Origin: Acidobacteriota bacterium
GTDB taxonomy: Bacteria; Acidobacteriota; Blastocatellia; Pyrinomonadales; Pyrinomonadaceae
Reading direction: 5' to 3'
Length of the DNA: 35,955 bases
Assembly (NCBI GenBank): GCA_016713675.1
Contig: JADJOS010000002.1
Coordinates: 1-35,955 of the forward strand
Shown here piece after piece: positions 10,001 through 18,667 of this stretch; position 1 is the stretch's first letter, and every line of letters begins with the position of its first letter. The position numbers and the translations under genes are program-made. The notes under the pieces are model-generated. The model did not search any database. It was given only the letters and a program-made list of their open reading frames with translations, and was not told where the DNA came from.

Positions 10001-10001
10001 C

Positions 10002-11177
10002 CTACCGATTCAAAAAGAAAACTACCACGATCGTTAGGATCACATTTGCGATCGCGACGGGCAGCAAAAACTTCCAGCCGAAATTCATCAGCTGATCAAA
10101 ACGGAATCGCGGCAGCGTTCCGCGGATCCAGATATACAAGAACAAAAATCCACAGATCTTCGCGATGAACCCTAAATGGCTGATGAGGGCGTAGCCGACG
10201 GTCCCCCATCCGATCCACGCTTCGAGGCCGGTCGCCGTTGCGAGCCAGCCGAGGCCCGGAATGTACCAGCCGCCCAGGAACAGCACCGTACACATCATTG
10301 AGACCGTGAACATGTTAACGTACTCGGCCATAAAGAACAGCGCGAACTTGAGCGCCGAATATTCAGTATGGAAACCGGCAACAAGTTCGGTCTCGGCCTC
10401 AGGCAGATCGAATGGCACGCGGTTGGTCTCGGCAAACGCCGCGAGCAGGAATACAAAGAATCCGATGATCTGCGGGATGATATACCACTTGAACGGCGAA
10501 TTGATCTGACCGTTGATGATGCCGTTGAGATCGAGAGTTCCGGCCAGCATCACGACACCAATGACGGATGCTCCCATTGCGAGCTCGTAGCTGATCATCT
10601 GGGCAGACGAACGAAGGCCGCCCATCAAGCTGTATTTGCTGTTCGATGACCAACCAGCTAGTGCGATACCGTAAACGCCGACTGACGTGATCCCGAGTAC
10701 AAACAGTACTCCTACGTCGATCCGGGCGATGGTGAGCGGCATATTCATCGCCTGCGGCACGAGCCAGTTGACCGCTTCGACAAGCGAACCTCCGACAGCC
10801 GGGATCCATTGAACAGCCGAGATCAGGTAAGGCGAAACCCACGTCAGCGGATCCTTGATCGTCGGTCCGAACGGATATAAGACCATCGGCATCAATGCAC
10901 AAGTTAGTGCCACCAACGGAGCCAGAAAATATACGAACTTCGTCGATTTATCCGGCGTCAGATCTTCCTTGAAGATGAACTTGAGCAGATCAGCGAACGG
11001 CTGAAAAAGACCCCACGGGCCAACGCGATTGGGCCCGACTCGGCCCTGGATCCATCCGAGCACTTTACGCTCCGCAAGCACGGTATAGGCGACGATCATC
11101 ATCACACCGCCAAACGCAGCGGTTATCCCGACCACGATCACAATAAAAGGAAATGCAATTTTTAAAGCAGATTCCAT
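10002..11177 (-). CDS. nuoH: NADH-quinone oxidoreductase subunit H
   Basis: 391-residue membrane subunit that forms the quinone-binding chamber together with NuoB and NuoD. Seen motifs are AERKVLGWIQGRVGPNRVGP, PFADLLKFIFKEDLTPDKS and AFAETNRVPFDLPEAETELV, the latter carrying the conserved acidic cluster. About eight hydrophobic helices are present and the frame is uninterrupted. ATG 11177 lies eight bases after the nuoG stop. In most clusters nuoI would follow, but here a 111-nt repeat-bearing gap and then nuoJ follow. Confidence 0.97.
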   Translation of the reverse strand: MESALKIAFPFIVIVVGITAAFGGVMMIVAYTVLAERKVLGWIQGRVGPNRVGPWGLFQPFADLLKFIFKEDLTPDKSTKFVYFLAPLVALTCALMPMVLYPFGPTIKDPLTWVSPYLISAVQWIPAVGGSLVEAVNWLVPQAMNMPLTIARIDVGVLFVLGITSVGVYGIALAGWSSNSKYSLMGGLRSSAQMISYELAMGASVIGVVMLAGTLDLNGIINGQINSPFKWYIIPQIIGFFVFLLAAFAETNRVPFDLPEAETELVAGFHTEYSALKFALFFMAEYVNMFTVSMMCTVLFLGGWYIPGLGWLATATGLEAWIGWGTVGYALISHLGFIAKICGFLFLYIWIRGTLPRFRFDQLMNFGWKFLLPVAIANVILTIVVVFFLNR

Positions 11178-11185
11178 ATCAAAAA

Positions 11186-13456
11186 CTATTTACCGGGCGC
11201 GGATCGGTCCGACACTCCTACGGCGGCGGCCTCGGCCAACCCTTCTTCCTTGGACACGCCATCCAGACCGAACTGGATAAGCGGCGACACCAGTAGATTC
11301 GCCGGCTTTGGATTGCCGTGAGCAAGCAGGTGAAACTGCCGTGTCTTGCTGGTCATCGTCGTCAAACGGTGCAGTTTGTGGCCGACCTTTGGTACGTCTG
11401 TAATTTTTTCCGCGACATCGGCCATCGCTTCGACCTTTGCCTTGAGGGCATTGACGTGAGCTGAAACGTCGCCGCCTGCCGCCGAATATTTCGCCTGGAC
11501 GGGTTCCGATTCGTCCTTCAATGCCGGATAACGCAGGCCCTCGTACGCCGGCGTCGCATCTGCGAGGTTGCGGAAAACCGACGATGCCGACCAGTCCGGG
11601 GCAATTTCGGCTCCCATTTCGCGTGCGATCATTGCCGTTATCATCCAATCGGGTTTCGACTGATGAACCGGCTCGATAGCCTTGCGGACACGCTGTACAT
11701 TGCCCGCATTGTTAGTAAATGTGCCGTCGACCTCAGCAAAACTCGCCGCCGGAAAGACCACATCTGCGTGATCGGTCGTCTCGGTCTGGAAAAGCTCCTG
11801 TACGACCACAAAGTCTTTTCCACTAAGCACGCCCGCGTCCTGCAAGCTGCCGCCTATCAGCAATGCTTTTGAATTTTTAACAACGTCATCAACTGATCGC
11901 CGCCCCGGCGTCATGTCGTTCGCACCGACAGAGTTGTTGTATCTCGGCAGCGGATGAAGCGTTACTCGGCGATCTTCCGCCGCAAATCCTGACGCCGAAG
12001 CCGCGATCGCAGCCTGAGCCTCAGCCGATAATTCGCATCCGAACATGATGATCAGATCGCCGACGGTCTCGCTGATCGTTTTTCGGACGGCATCGATCTC
12101 GCTCGCGTCGATCCCGAGTTTGCCCGCTGCCATTGAACTGCTTCCGCCGTCCGCAAACGCCAATGCAAACGCATCGATAGAACCTGAGTTGACATGTATG
12201 AACTGCATTGCACGCCGCGAAAGGTTGATCGGGGTGTCGTTGACGCAGATGAATTTCGCACCGCCATTTCGTACGGCCTGTCGGATCTGTTTGGCAGTAT
12301 AGCTTTGTTCTTCTTCGGGCTCGCCGCCGATCAGAACGATCGTTTTGGCGTGGCGGATCTCCTTGTGCGTGCAGAGCGGGACACTTAGATTTTCAAATAC
12401 CGGTGCGAGGTCGGACACGTCTGAGACCGCGATATTATCGCTTCCGGCCGCTTCTTTCGCAAAACGGGCGAGCGTGAATATCGCTTCGTTCGTCAGCCTC
12501 GGACTGGCAATGACGCCGACGTTCTTGCCGTGCTCCTTTAATTTGTCAGCCGCAAATTTGATCGCCGCGTCCCATGTCGCCGGAATGAGCTTTCCGCCTT
12601 TCGAATAGCGGATCATCGGCGTTTTTATGCGATCATCGTGGTTGACGAATTCGTGGGCAAAACGTGCCTTGACATCGAGAAATTCGCCGTTCAGGCCGTT
12701 GACGTAACGGTCGCGTGCGACGATGCGATGGACCCTGCCTGAACGCGAACCGATCGAAAGCTGCATACCGTCCGAGCCGTAAACGTCGGTCGTGACGGTC
12801 TGTTCGAGTTCCCATGGCCGGGTTTCGTGGCGGTAAACGCCGTCGAGCAGCGTTCCCGTCGGACAAACCTCGATGCAGTTGCCGCATTGCGAACAGTTTA
12901 GCCAGCCGCCGTATGTACCGATGACGGTATTAACGCCGCGGTTCCCTGCCTCGATCGCGTCCTCGCCCATCCATTCATCGCACACACGCGTACATCGTTT
13001 GCACAAGATGCACCGCTGCGGGTCGTTGGCGACGATCGGCGATAGATATTTTTCGGGGTCGGCATTCTTCTTCTCGCTGAATCGCTGTTCGACATCTCCC
13101 CAGTCGAAGATGACCTCCTGCAGCTCGCATTCGCCGCCGCGGTCGCAAACGGGGCAATCGAGCGGATGATTGGTCAGCAAGAATTCGCCCATCGCTCGCT
13201 GAGCCTTTTCTACCTCTTCGGACTCGGTGGTAACGACCATGCCGTCAGTACATTTGATGGTGCACGAGGTCTGCAGCTTGGGCATTTTGTCGATCCGCAC
13301 CAAACACATACGGCAAGAGGCCTGGACCTCGAGGTCGTGGTAATAGCAAAACGAAGGAACACCAAACCCTTTGTCGCGGCACACGTCGATCAGCCGCGCA
13401 CCGGCGTCAACGTCAAATTCCTGCTCGTTTATCGTTACTTTTATCTGTTCTGACAT
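11186..13456 (-). CDS. nuoG: NADH-quinone oxidoreductase subunit G
   Basis: 756-residue iron-sulfur subunit of the peripheral arm, carrying electrons from NuoE/F toward NuoI and NuoB. The N-terminus is a [2Fe-2S] ferredoxin domain (SFCYYHDL, ASCRMCLV). It is followed by the His-Cys cluster HPLDCPVCDRGGECELQE and two [4Fe-4S] motifs, CILCKRCTRVCDEW and CSQCGNCIEVCPTG. The rest is a molybdopterin-oxidoreductase-like domain, structural in complex I. It is shorter than the roughly 900-residue E. coli protein but within the range of other phyla. Its ATG overlaps the stop of the DUF1579 gene by one base (TAATG), implying coupled translation. The frame is intact. Confidence 0.96.
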   Translation of the reverse strand: MSEQIKVTINEQEFDVDAGARLIDVCRDKGFGVPSFCYYHDLEVQASCRMCLVRIDKMPKLQTSCTIKCTDGMVVTTESEEVEKAQRAMGEFLLTNHPLDCPVCDRGGECELQEVIFDWGDVEQRFSEKKNADPEKYLSPIVANDPQRCILCKRCTRVCDEWMGEDAIEAGNRGVNTVIGTYGGWLNCSQCGNCIEVCPTGTLLDGVYRHETRPWELEQTVTTDVYGSDGMQLSIGSRSGRVHRIVARDRYVNGLNGEFLDVKARFAHEFVNHDDRIKTPMIRYSKGGKLIPATWDAAIKFAADKLKEHGKNVGVIASPRLTNEAIFTLARFAKEAAGSDNIAVSDVSDLAPVFENLSVPLCTHKEIRHAKTIVLIGGEPEEEQSYTAKQIRQAVRNGGAKFICVNDTPINLSRRAMQFIHVNSGSIDAFALAFADGGSSSMAAGKLGIDASEIDAVRKTISETVGDLIIMFGCELSAEAQAAIAASASGFAAEDRRVTLHPLPRYNNSVGANDMTPGRRSVDDVVKNSKALLIGGSLQDAGVLSGKDFVVVQELFQTETTDHADVVFPAASFAEVDGTFTNNAGNVQRVRKAIEPVHQSKPDWMITAMIAREMGAEIAPDWSASSVFRNLADATPAYEGLRYPALKDESEPVQAKYSAAGGDVSAHVNALKAKVEAMADVAEKITDVPKVGHKLHRLTTMTSKTRQFHLLAHGNPKPANLLVSPLIQFGLDGVSKEEGLAEAAAVGVSDRSAPGK

Positions 13457-13941
13457 TAATTCTTTCGCGTATATCTGGTCTCGGTCGCCTTAGCCTCTTC
13501 GCCCTCAGGCGAGACGTTAAATGCCGTCAATACGATATTATCGCCGTCCAAAATCTCGATCTCGGTCCGCCAGCCCCAACGCGGCGTTTCCGGTCCCGTA
13601 TAATACGATCCGTTCACCGAGAACCTGTCGCCTGGATCACCTTCAGAAAGCATGATCGCCGTGGACATATGAAAACTATCTACCCACGCCGCTTGAAATT
13701 TCTTAGTCGCGAGGTCAAATCCATAGATCGCCACGCCCTCGAACGGTTTGCCCAGCATTTCACCTTGATACTCGTGAAGGACAAATCTACCGCCGAGTAT
13801 CGCTGTCATTCTGCCGGTCATCGGCGATTCGTCCGCCACGACATTGGGCTCGAACCAGGTTTTCGTCGGGCCCTGCCATTCGCCGACCAGTTTTGCGAGT
13901 TCGGCGTGTGGCCCGCTCAGCCTTGATTCGTCAAATTTCAT
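13456..13941 (-). CDS. DUF1579 family protein
   Basis: 161 residues beginning MKFDESRLSGPHAELAKLVG. The pattern of an N-terminal LxxLVGEWQG segment, GGRFVLHEYQGEMLGKPFEG, then YGFDLATKKFQAAWVDSFH and a closing beta-rich half fits the DUF1579 family, a lipocalin-like beta-barrel group of unknown function. No signal peptide or membrane helix is evident, so it is probably cytoplasmic. It lies 12 nt downstream of the THX gene and overlaps nuoG by one base, so it is in the complex I transcript. Nothing in the sequence ties it to electron transfer. Confidence 0.85.
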   Translation of the reverse strand: MKFDESRLSGPHAELAKLVGEWQGPTKTWFEPNVVADESPMTGRMTAILGGRFVLHEYQGEMLGKPFEGVAIYGFDLATKKFQAAWVDSFHMSTAIMLSEGDPGDRFSVNGSYYTGPETPRWGWRTEIEILDGDNIVLTAFNVSPEGEEAKATETRYTRKN

Positions 13942-13953
13942 TTGTTTGAGCCG

Positions 13954-14091
13954 CTATTTTGCCTTCTTGGTCGCTTTCGCCGGCTTGTCTTCCGCCGGTT
14001 TTACAGCCTTCCCTTTCCGTTTCGGTCGCGTCTTGCCAAAGCTGCCGGCAAAGATCTTGCCTCTTCTCGATCGTTTATCACCTTTTCCCAT
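13954..14091 (-). CDS. 30S ribosomal protein THX (bTHX)
   Basis: A 45-residue basic protein starting MGKGDKRSRRGKIFAGSFGK and ending in a Lys/Ala/Pro-rich tail. The GKGDKxxRRGKIFxGSxGKTRP pattern is the signature of the small ribosomal protein THX, which sits in the head of the 30S subunit in Thermus and relatives. Start ATG 14089-14091 has a strong Shine-Dalgarno, AAGGAG, eight bases upstream. Stop is TAG 13954-13956. The tail after KTRPKRK is longer than in Thermus THX. It lies 40 nt after the lipase gene and 12 nt before the DUF1579 gene, inside the nuo operon. The identification rests on motif and length and is fairly secure. Confidence 0.88.
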   Translation of the reverse strand: MGKGDKRSRRGKIFAGSFGKTRPKRKGKAVKPAEDKPAKATKKAK

Positions 14092-14131
14092 TTTCGACTC
14101 CTTATCATCGGCGCATGCGGCGCCATTTCAC

Positions 14132-15523
14132 TTAGTCATTAAAAAGTCCGATGAGATATGTCTGCACATCGGTATTGGCTCCGAGCTTATTGTGCTCTTC
14201 GCATATGAATTTTTTGGCCGCGGGCTTAAGCAGCGACGGCACTTTTGCGATTTTCGACTGAGTGTCGGTCTCGAGCGATCTGGTCGTCACGACCCCGTCG
14301 CCCGGCGACAACATCACGGTCTTTAACTCGTCAGACGACACCTTTTCACCGCCGTTCTTTGTAAATCCTGCCGGCTTGAACAGCGTTTTCCACTTATTCG
14401 ACTTAGCATCACGGTAGACAAGCACCGTATCAAGTGTCGGGGTGCAGTCTGCACCGACGATCTCAAATTTTAGTGCCCCGTTCGCGGTGCCCGCCGAAAG
14501 GGCTTCGTGAAAATGTTTGGCACGTTTGAGCATGCCTGCAAAAAATGCAGTTGCACTTCGACGTTCGGCGACGTTGAACTGTTTCGCAAATCCCTTGTCA
14601 TTGATCGCATTCCAACCGTATTTGGTCCAAACTTTCGGATCGTAAATGTCGATGTTCAGCGGCTCCAGATCTTCGTCGATAACCTGAAAAGTGCCGGGAG
14701 CCGGCAAAAGCTGATAGCTCGAAGGGATGGTAAAAATATCATACTTCGAGAGATTCTGGACGAACGGGAGGTTGATGTTGAGGCCGCCTATCGACGGCCC
14801 GCTGATCAACGCACTTAGCGACAAAGCCGACCCCTCGCTCGGGGTTCCCATCAGGACAACACGGTTGAAATGCTTGGCACCGGCCCATGTCGGAACTGCC
14901 TTTTTGGTCCCGGCCGGAAGATCGGCGTCACCGTACATCGCAGCATAGCGGGCGATGATGCCGCCCATCGAATGGCCGATGACATTGAATTTCAGGTCGG
15001 GCTGCTTGAGCTTGGCCTTGAGTTCGACGATCTTTCGGATCAGGATCCGTGCGTTTTCGACATTGTCGAGCCGCCAATCGTATGGAAAAACGTAGATCGC
15101 TTTTTCCCCGCCCCTGGCGGTCGGCGTATCCCAAAATTCCTCGTGATAACCCTGAGAATTCTTAAATGAATCAACCAAACTGCCGTAAACGTCGATCCTG
15201 GGGAAAATGCCGAACTTAATGCTCCGCAAAATGTCTCCGGGATACAGATTGTCGCGGTTACGGCCAAAATTTGTGGAGATCGGCAACCGGAGATCGTCAT
15301 CCTTAGATCTTGGGGCCTTGAACCAAACGACCTCGCCGGTTTTTTCATTGACGAGTTCAGAGCCAGTTAAACCGGGAATTATGATCACGGGCGTCCTGCC
15401 GTTACCCTGAGGCACGGTCGGCGTCGGCGTTTGCGATTGCACACCGGCAAAAAACGCGAGCAAGAGCATCACGCCGAATATGGCATGTGCCCCGAGTGTT
15501 CGCATTTTTTTGAGCAAATTCAT
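14132..15523 (-). CDS. Exported LCAT-like lipase/acyltransferase
   Basis: 463 residues, with a signal peptide (GAHAIFGVMLLLAFFAGVQS; cleavage near VQSQT). The alpha/beta-hydrolase fold of the lecithin:cholesterol acyltransferase/phospholipase type is shown by TPVIIIPGLTGSELVNEKTG (oxyanion region), the FPYDWR motif and the nucleophile elbow VIGHSMGGIIARYAA with Ser at about residue 185. Candidate Asp and His lie in SPGDGVVTTRS and EEHNKLG near the C-terminus. It probably acts on lipid esters in the periplasm or outside the cell; the substrate is unknown. Its ATG overlaps the nuoF stop (TAATG), so it is translationally coupled to a complex I gene although it is exported. Confidence 0.85.
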   Translation of the reverse strand: MNLLKKMRTLGAHAIFGVMLLLAFFAGVQSQTPTPTVPQGNGRTPVIIIPGLTGSELVNEKTGEVVWFKAPRSKDDDLRLPISTNFGRNRDNLYPGDILRSIKFGIFPRIDVYGSLVDSFKNSQGYHEEFWDTPTARGGEKAIYVFPYDWRLDNVENARILIRKIVELKAKLKQPDLKFNVIGHSMGGIIARYAAMYGDADLPAGTKKAVPTWAGAKHFNRVVLMGTPSEGSALSLSALISGPSIGGLNINLPFVQNLSKYDIFTIPSSYQLLPAPGTFQVIDEDLEPLNIDIYDPKVWTKYGWNAINDKGFAKQFNVAERRSATAFFAGMLKRAKHFHEALSAGTANGALKFEIVGADCTPTLDTVLVYRDAKSNKWKTLFKPAGFTKNGGEKVSSDELKTVMLSPGDGVVTTRSLETDTQSKIAKVPSLLKPAAKKFICEEHNKLGANTDVQTYLIGLFND

Positions 15524-16830
15524 TATATATTGGCCGTCACACCATTAGATGCGGTCTTATCGACCAGCCACTTTTTAAAATCATCCGGAAACTGTTTGAT
15601 CGCACTCTGTATCGGCCATGCTGCCGCGTCGCCCAGCGGGCAGAACGATTTACCCTCGATGTTGTCGCAGATATCGAGCATCAACTGGGCATCCTCGGGC
15701 CGTCCGCTGCCCTCGGAAATGCGGTTAAATATCTTGACGAGCCAATCCGTGCCTTCGCGGCAAGGCGTACACCAGCCGCAGGACTCGTGTTTGTAGAATT
15801 CGGTAAGATTCTTGGTCGATTCGACGATGTCGACCGTCTCGTCCATCACGATAAATCCGCCCGAGCCGACAGATGAGCCCGCCGCGACGAGGCCTTCGTA
15901 GTCCATCGGCACATTCTTGCCGACGATCTGGCCGGCGTTCATTATGTAAACGCTCGAACCGCCCGGAATACAGGCCTTGAGCTTTTTGCCGCCGCGGATC
16001 CCGCCGCAGTCTTCCATGATGAACTTTTCCATGTCGGCATAGCCCATCGGAAGCTCGTAAACTCCGGGTTTATTCACGTGTCCGCTGACGGACCAAAGTT
16101 TTGTACCGCCGCTCTTTTCGGTGCCGAGCTTCTGCCAAGCCTCGCCGCCCATATTTATGATCTGCGGAACGGCAGTGAGCGTCTCGACATTATTGACGAC
16201 GGTCGGCGAAGCATAAACGCCCTCGACCGCAGGAAAAGGCGGCTTCAAACGCGGATGTCCGCGATGACCCTCTAGCGAACTCAGAAGAGCGGTCTCTTCG
16301 CCGCAAATGTAAGCTCCGGCACCGGTGTGGGTGTGGATATCCATATCCAAACCAGAACCGAGAATGTTTTTGCCGAGCAATCCGGCTTCACGTGCCTCGG
16401 CGATCGCGACGTCCATCACGTCGATAAGATATTTGTATTCGCCGCGTGTGTAGATGAATCCGGTCGTCGAACCCAAAGCCCAGCCCGCGATGATCATACC
16501 TTCGAGCAAGGCGTGCGGGTCGCGTTCCATCAGATAACGGTCTTTGAACGTTCCGGGCTCGGATTCGTCAGCGTTGCAGACGACGTATTTGACCTTCGGC
16601 GAGTCTTTCGGCACGAACGACCACTTCATTCCCGTAGGAAAACCCGCACCGCCGCGTCCGCGAAGCGCCGATTTCTTGACCTCGTCGATCACATCCGCCG
16701 GAGCCATCTTGAGCGCCTTTTCAAGCGCTTTGTAACCGCCGTGATCGCGATACACTTTGAGTGTATGCCCGTCCTTGACGTGCATCAGCTTCAATTGTAA
16801 TGGCTCGCAGCCTATTGCTTTGATCTCCAT
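15523..16830 (-). CDS. nuoF: NADH-quinone oxidoreductase subunit F
   Basis: 435-residue subunit that binds NADH and FMN and holds the first [4Fe-4S] cluster (N3). Seen are the NADH/FMN-binding segment LRGRGGAGFPTGMKWSFVPK, the second glycine-rich stretch HTGAGAYICGEETALLSSLE, and the cluster ligands ESCGWCTPCREGTDW with the fourth Cys in KSFCPLGDAAAWP. The C-terminus resembles other bacterial NuoF proteins. The start at ATG 16830 is one base after the nuoE stop, and the stop overlaps the lipase start. The frame is uninterrupted. Confidence 0.98.
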   Translation of the reverse strand: MEIKAIGCEPLQLKLMHVKDGHTLKVYRDHGGYKALEKALKMAPADVIDEVKKSALRGRGGAGFPTGMKWSFVPKDSPKVKYVVCNADESEPGTFKDRYLMERDPHALLEGMIIAGWALGSTTGFIYTRGEYKYLIDVMDVAIAEAREAGLLGKNILGSGLDMDIHTHTGAGAYICGEETALLSSLEGHRGHPRLKPPFPAVEGVYASPTVVNNVETLTAVPQIINMGGEAWQKLGTEKSGGTKLWSVSGHVNKPGVYELPMGYADMEKFIMEDCGGIRGGKKLKACIPGGSSVYIMNAGQIVGKNVPMDYEGLVAAGSSVGSGGFIVMDETVDIVESTKNLTEFYKHESCGWCTPCREGTDWLVKIFNRISEGSGRPEDAQLMLDICDNIEGKSFCPLGDAAAWPIQSAIKQFPDDFKKWLVDKTASNGVTANI

Positions 16831-16831
16831 A

Positions 16832-17362
16832 CTATTTGCACGCCTCCAGGATCTTGTCTACCTTCTCAGTCGTCAGATCTTCGTGATAATCAAACCCGAT
16901 CTGCATCATCGGTGCGGTGCCGCAACTGCCGAGGCATTCGACCATTGTTACGGTGTATTTACCGTCCTCGGTCGTCTCGCCGGGGTGAATACCTAGTTTC
17001 GAGCAGATATGATCGGTGATCTCGGGCTCGCCCATGATCTTGCACGACAGCGTCTTGCAGATCTGTATGTGATGCCGCCCGACGGGCCTCATATTGAACA
17101 TCGAGTAAAACGTCGCCGTTTCCCAGACGTCCGTGACCTCAAGATTCAAAAACTTCGCAAGAAAATTGACGCCCGGATTATCGACCCACCCGCGTTCGCG
17201 TTGGATTACGAACAATAGCGGTATCAAAGCCGAACGGCTCCGCTCGGCCGGATATTTCGCAACGTGCATCTTCATCTCCTCAACGACCGCAGCCGAAAAC
17301 TCAGCCACTTCGTCCGAGACGAGGATCTTATCTGTATAACTTGTTGGTGTTGCTGCTGCCAT
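16832..17362 (-). CDS. nuoE: NADH-quinone oxidoreductase subunit E
   Basis: 176 residues; thioredoxin-like [2Fe-2S] subunit (cluster N1a) of the NADH-oxidising module. The four ligands appear as CKTLSC and, after about 35 residues, CLGSC in VECLGSCGTAPMMQIGFDYH. The N-terminal helical part includes IPLLFVIQRERGWVDNPGV, typical of NuoE. The start ATG 17362 is three bases after the nuoD stop. The product works with NuoF and NuoG in the peripheral arm on the cytoplasmic side. Confidence 0.97.
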   Translation of the reverse strand: MAAATPTSYTDKILVSDEVAEFSAAVVEEMKMHVAKYPAERSRSALIPLLFVIQRERGWVDNPGVNFLAKFLNLEVTDVWETATFYSMFNMRPVGRHHIQICKTLSCKIMGEPEITDHICSKLGIHPGETTEDGKYTVTMVECLGSCGTAPMMQIGFDYHEDLTTEKVDKILEACK

Positions 17363-17365
17363 GAT

Positions 17366-18583
17366 TTACCTATCTATTTCACCCAACACAATATCCAAAC
17401 TACCAATGATCGCCACAACGTCAGCGACCATCTCACCCTCGCTCATCACGGGCAGAGCGGCAAGGTTAACGAAGCTGGGGCCGCGGAAATGGACACGTTC
17501 GGGTTTGGGGCCGCCGTTCGATTTCATGTAAACGCCGAGCTCGCCTTTTGACGCTTCGATGGCGTGATAGACCTCGCCTTCGGGAACGTTGAATCCCTCG
17601 GCGACGATCAGAAAATGGTGGATCAGCGAATCCATATGCTTTCGCATATCGTCGCGATCGGGCAGCACGATCTTTGGGCTGTCGGCTTTGATCGGTCCCA
17701 GTTTCAGGCGGTCTAGAGCCTGGCGGACGATCTTGTACGACTCGAGACATTCACGCATTCTGACCTTGAACCGTGCCCAGACGTCGCCGTCCTGTTCGAC
17801 CGGAATATCAAAATCGTATGTCTCGTAACCTGTGTACGGATTATGCCGTCTGAGGTCGAGTTCGACACCGCTGCCTCGCAGGCACGGACCTGTCAGGCCC
17901 CAGTTGATCGCTTCGTCGCGTTCGATGACGCCGATGCCCTTGGTGCGGCTCATCCAGATCGTGTTGCCAGTGACGAGGGTGTCAAACGTGTCCATCGCCG
18001 CCGGAAAATCTGCGAGGAACTGTCGGCAGCGGCTCTCAAAACCGGCAGGCAGGTCCATCATTAGGCCACCGATGCGGAAATAGCTCGGCGTCATTCGACC
18101 GCCGGATGCGGCCTCGATCAGGTTCAGGATCTTCTCGCGTTGGCGGAAACAGTAAAAGAAGACCGACATGGCACCGATATCGAGACAGTGCGTTCCGAGC
18201 CAGACCATGTGCGAAGCGATACGCTGAAGTTCGCACATCAGCACGCGGATGACCTGAGCACGTTCGGGAATTTCCAGATCGAGCAGTTTTTCCGCCGCCA
18301 TCACATAAGCGAGGTTGTTTCCGAGCGGATTGAGATAATCCATCCGGTCAGTGATAACGATACCCTGCTGGTATTTCTTGTATTCGAAGAGCTTCTCCAT
18401 TCCCGTATGGAGATATCCGATGTCGGGGATGCAGCCGACGACAAGTTCGCCGTCGAGTTTGAGATCGAGACGCAGGACGCCGTGGGTCGAAGGATGCTGC
18501 GGCCCCATCGACAGTGTCATCTCTGACTCGAGCGGCCGGTCGAGAACATCAAATTGTTGGAGATCTTGTACCGTAGTACTCAT
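17366..18583 (-). CDS. nuoD: NADH-quinone oxidoreductase subunit D
   Basis: 405-residue 49-kDa-type subunit that forms the quinone site with NuoB. Conserved segments are SMGPQHPSTHGVLRLDLKLD (the His pair near the quinone headgroup), PDIGYLHTGMEKLFEYKKYQ, DRMDYLNPLGNN and PPS-region equivalents such as IGGLMMDLPAGF. The final residues LGEIDR match the invariant C-terminus of the family. It is a separate NuoD, not fused to NuoC. An 83-nt gap with an inverted repeat separates it from nuoC; nuoE follows after three bases. Confidence 0.98.
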   Translation of the reverse strand: MSTTVQDLQQFDVLDRPLESEMTLSMGPQHPSTHGVLRLDLKLDGELVVGCIPDIGYLHTGMEKLFEYKKYQQGIVITDRMDYLNPLGNNLAYVMAAEKLLDLEIPERAQVIRVLMCELQRIASHMVWLGTHCLDIGAMSVFFYCFRQREKILNLIEAASGGRMTPSYFRIGGLMMDLPAGFESRCRQFLADFPAAMDTFDTLVTGNTIWMSRTKGIGVIERDEAINWGLTGPCLRGSGVELDLRRHNPYTGYETYDFDIPVEQDGDVWARFKVRMRECLESYKIVRQALDRLKLGPIKADSPKIVLPDRDDMRKHMDSLIHHFLIVAEGFNVPEGEVYHAIEASKGELGVYMKSNGGPKPERVHFRGPSFVNLAALPVMSEGEMVADVVAIIGSLDIVLGEIDR

Positions 18584-18587
18584 AACT

Positions 18588-18667
18588 ATTTTGGATTTTG
18601 GATTTACGATTTTGGATCAGCTGAAAGCCATAAAGCAATCAAAAAATCCGAAATCTAAAATCCAAAA
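18588..18667. repeat. Imperfect GATTTTGGAT-type inverted repeat between nuoC and nuoD
   Basis: The left arm, about 18588-18617, repeats TTTTGGAT three times. The right arm, about 18646-18667, carries the complement (AATCCGAAATCTAAAATCC). The arms pair imperfectly over about 22 bp. The element fills nearly the whole gap before nuoD, leaving a few bases for the nuoD ribosome-binding region. Confidence 0.7.
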
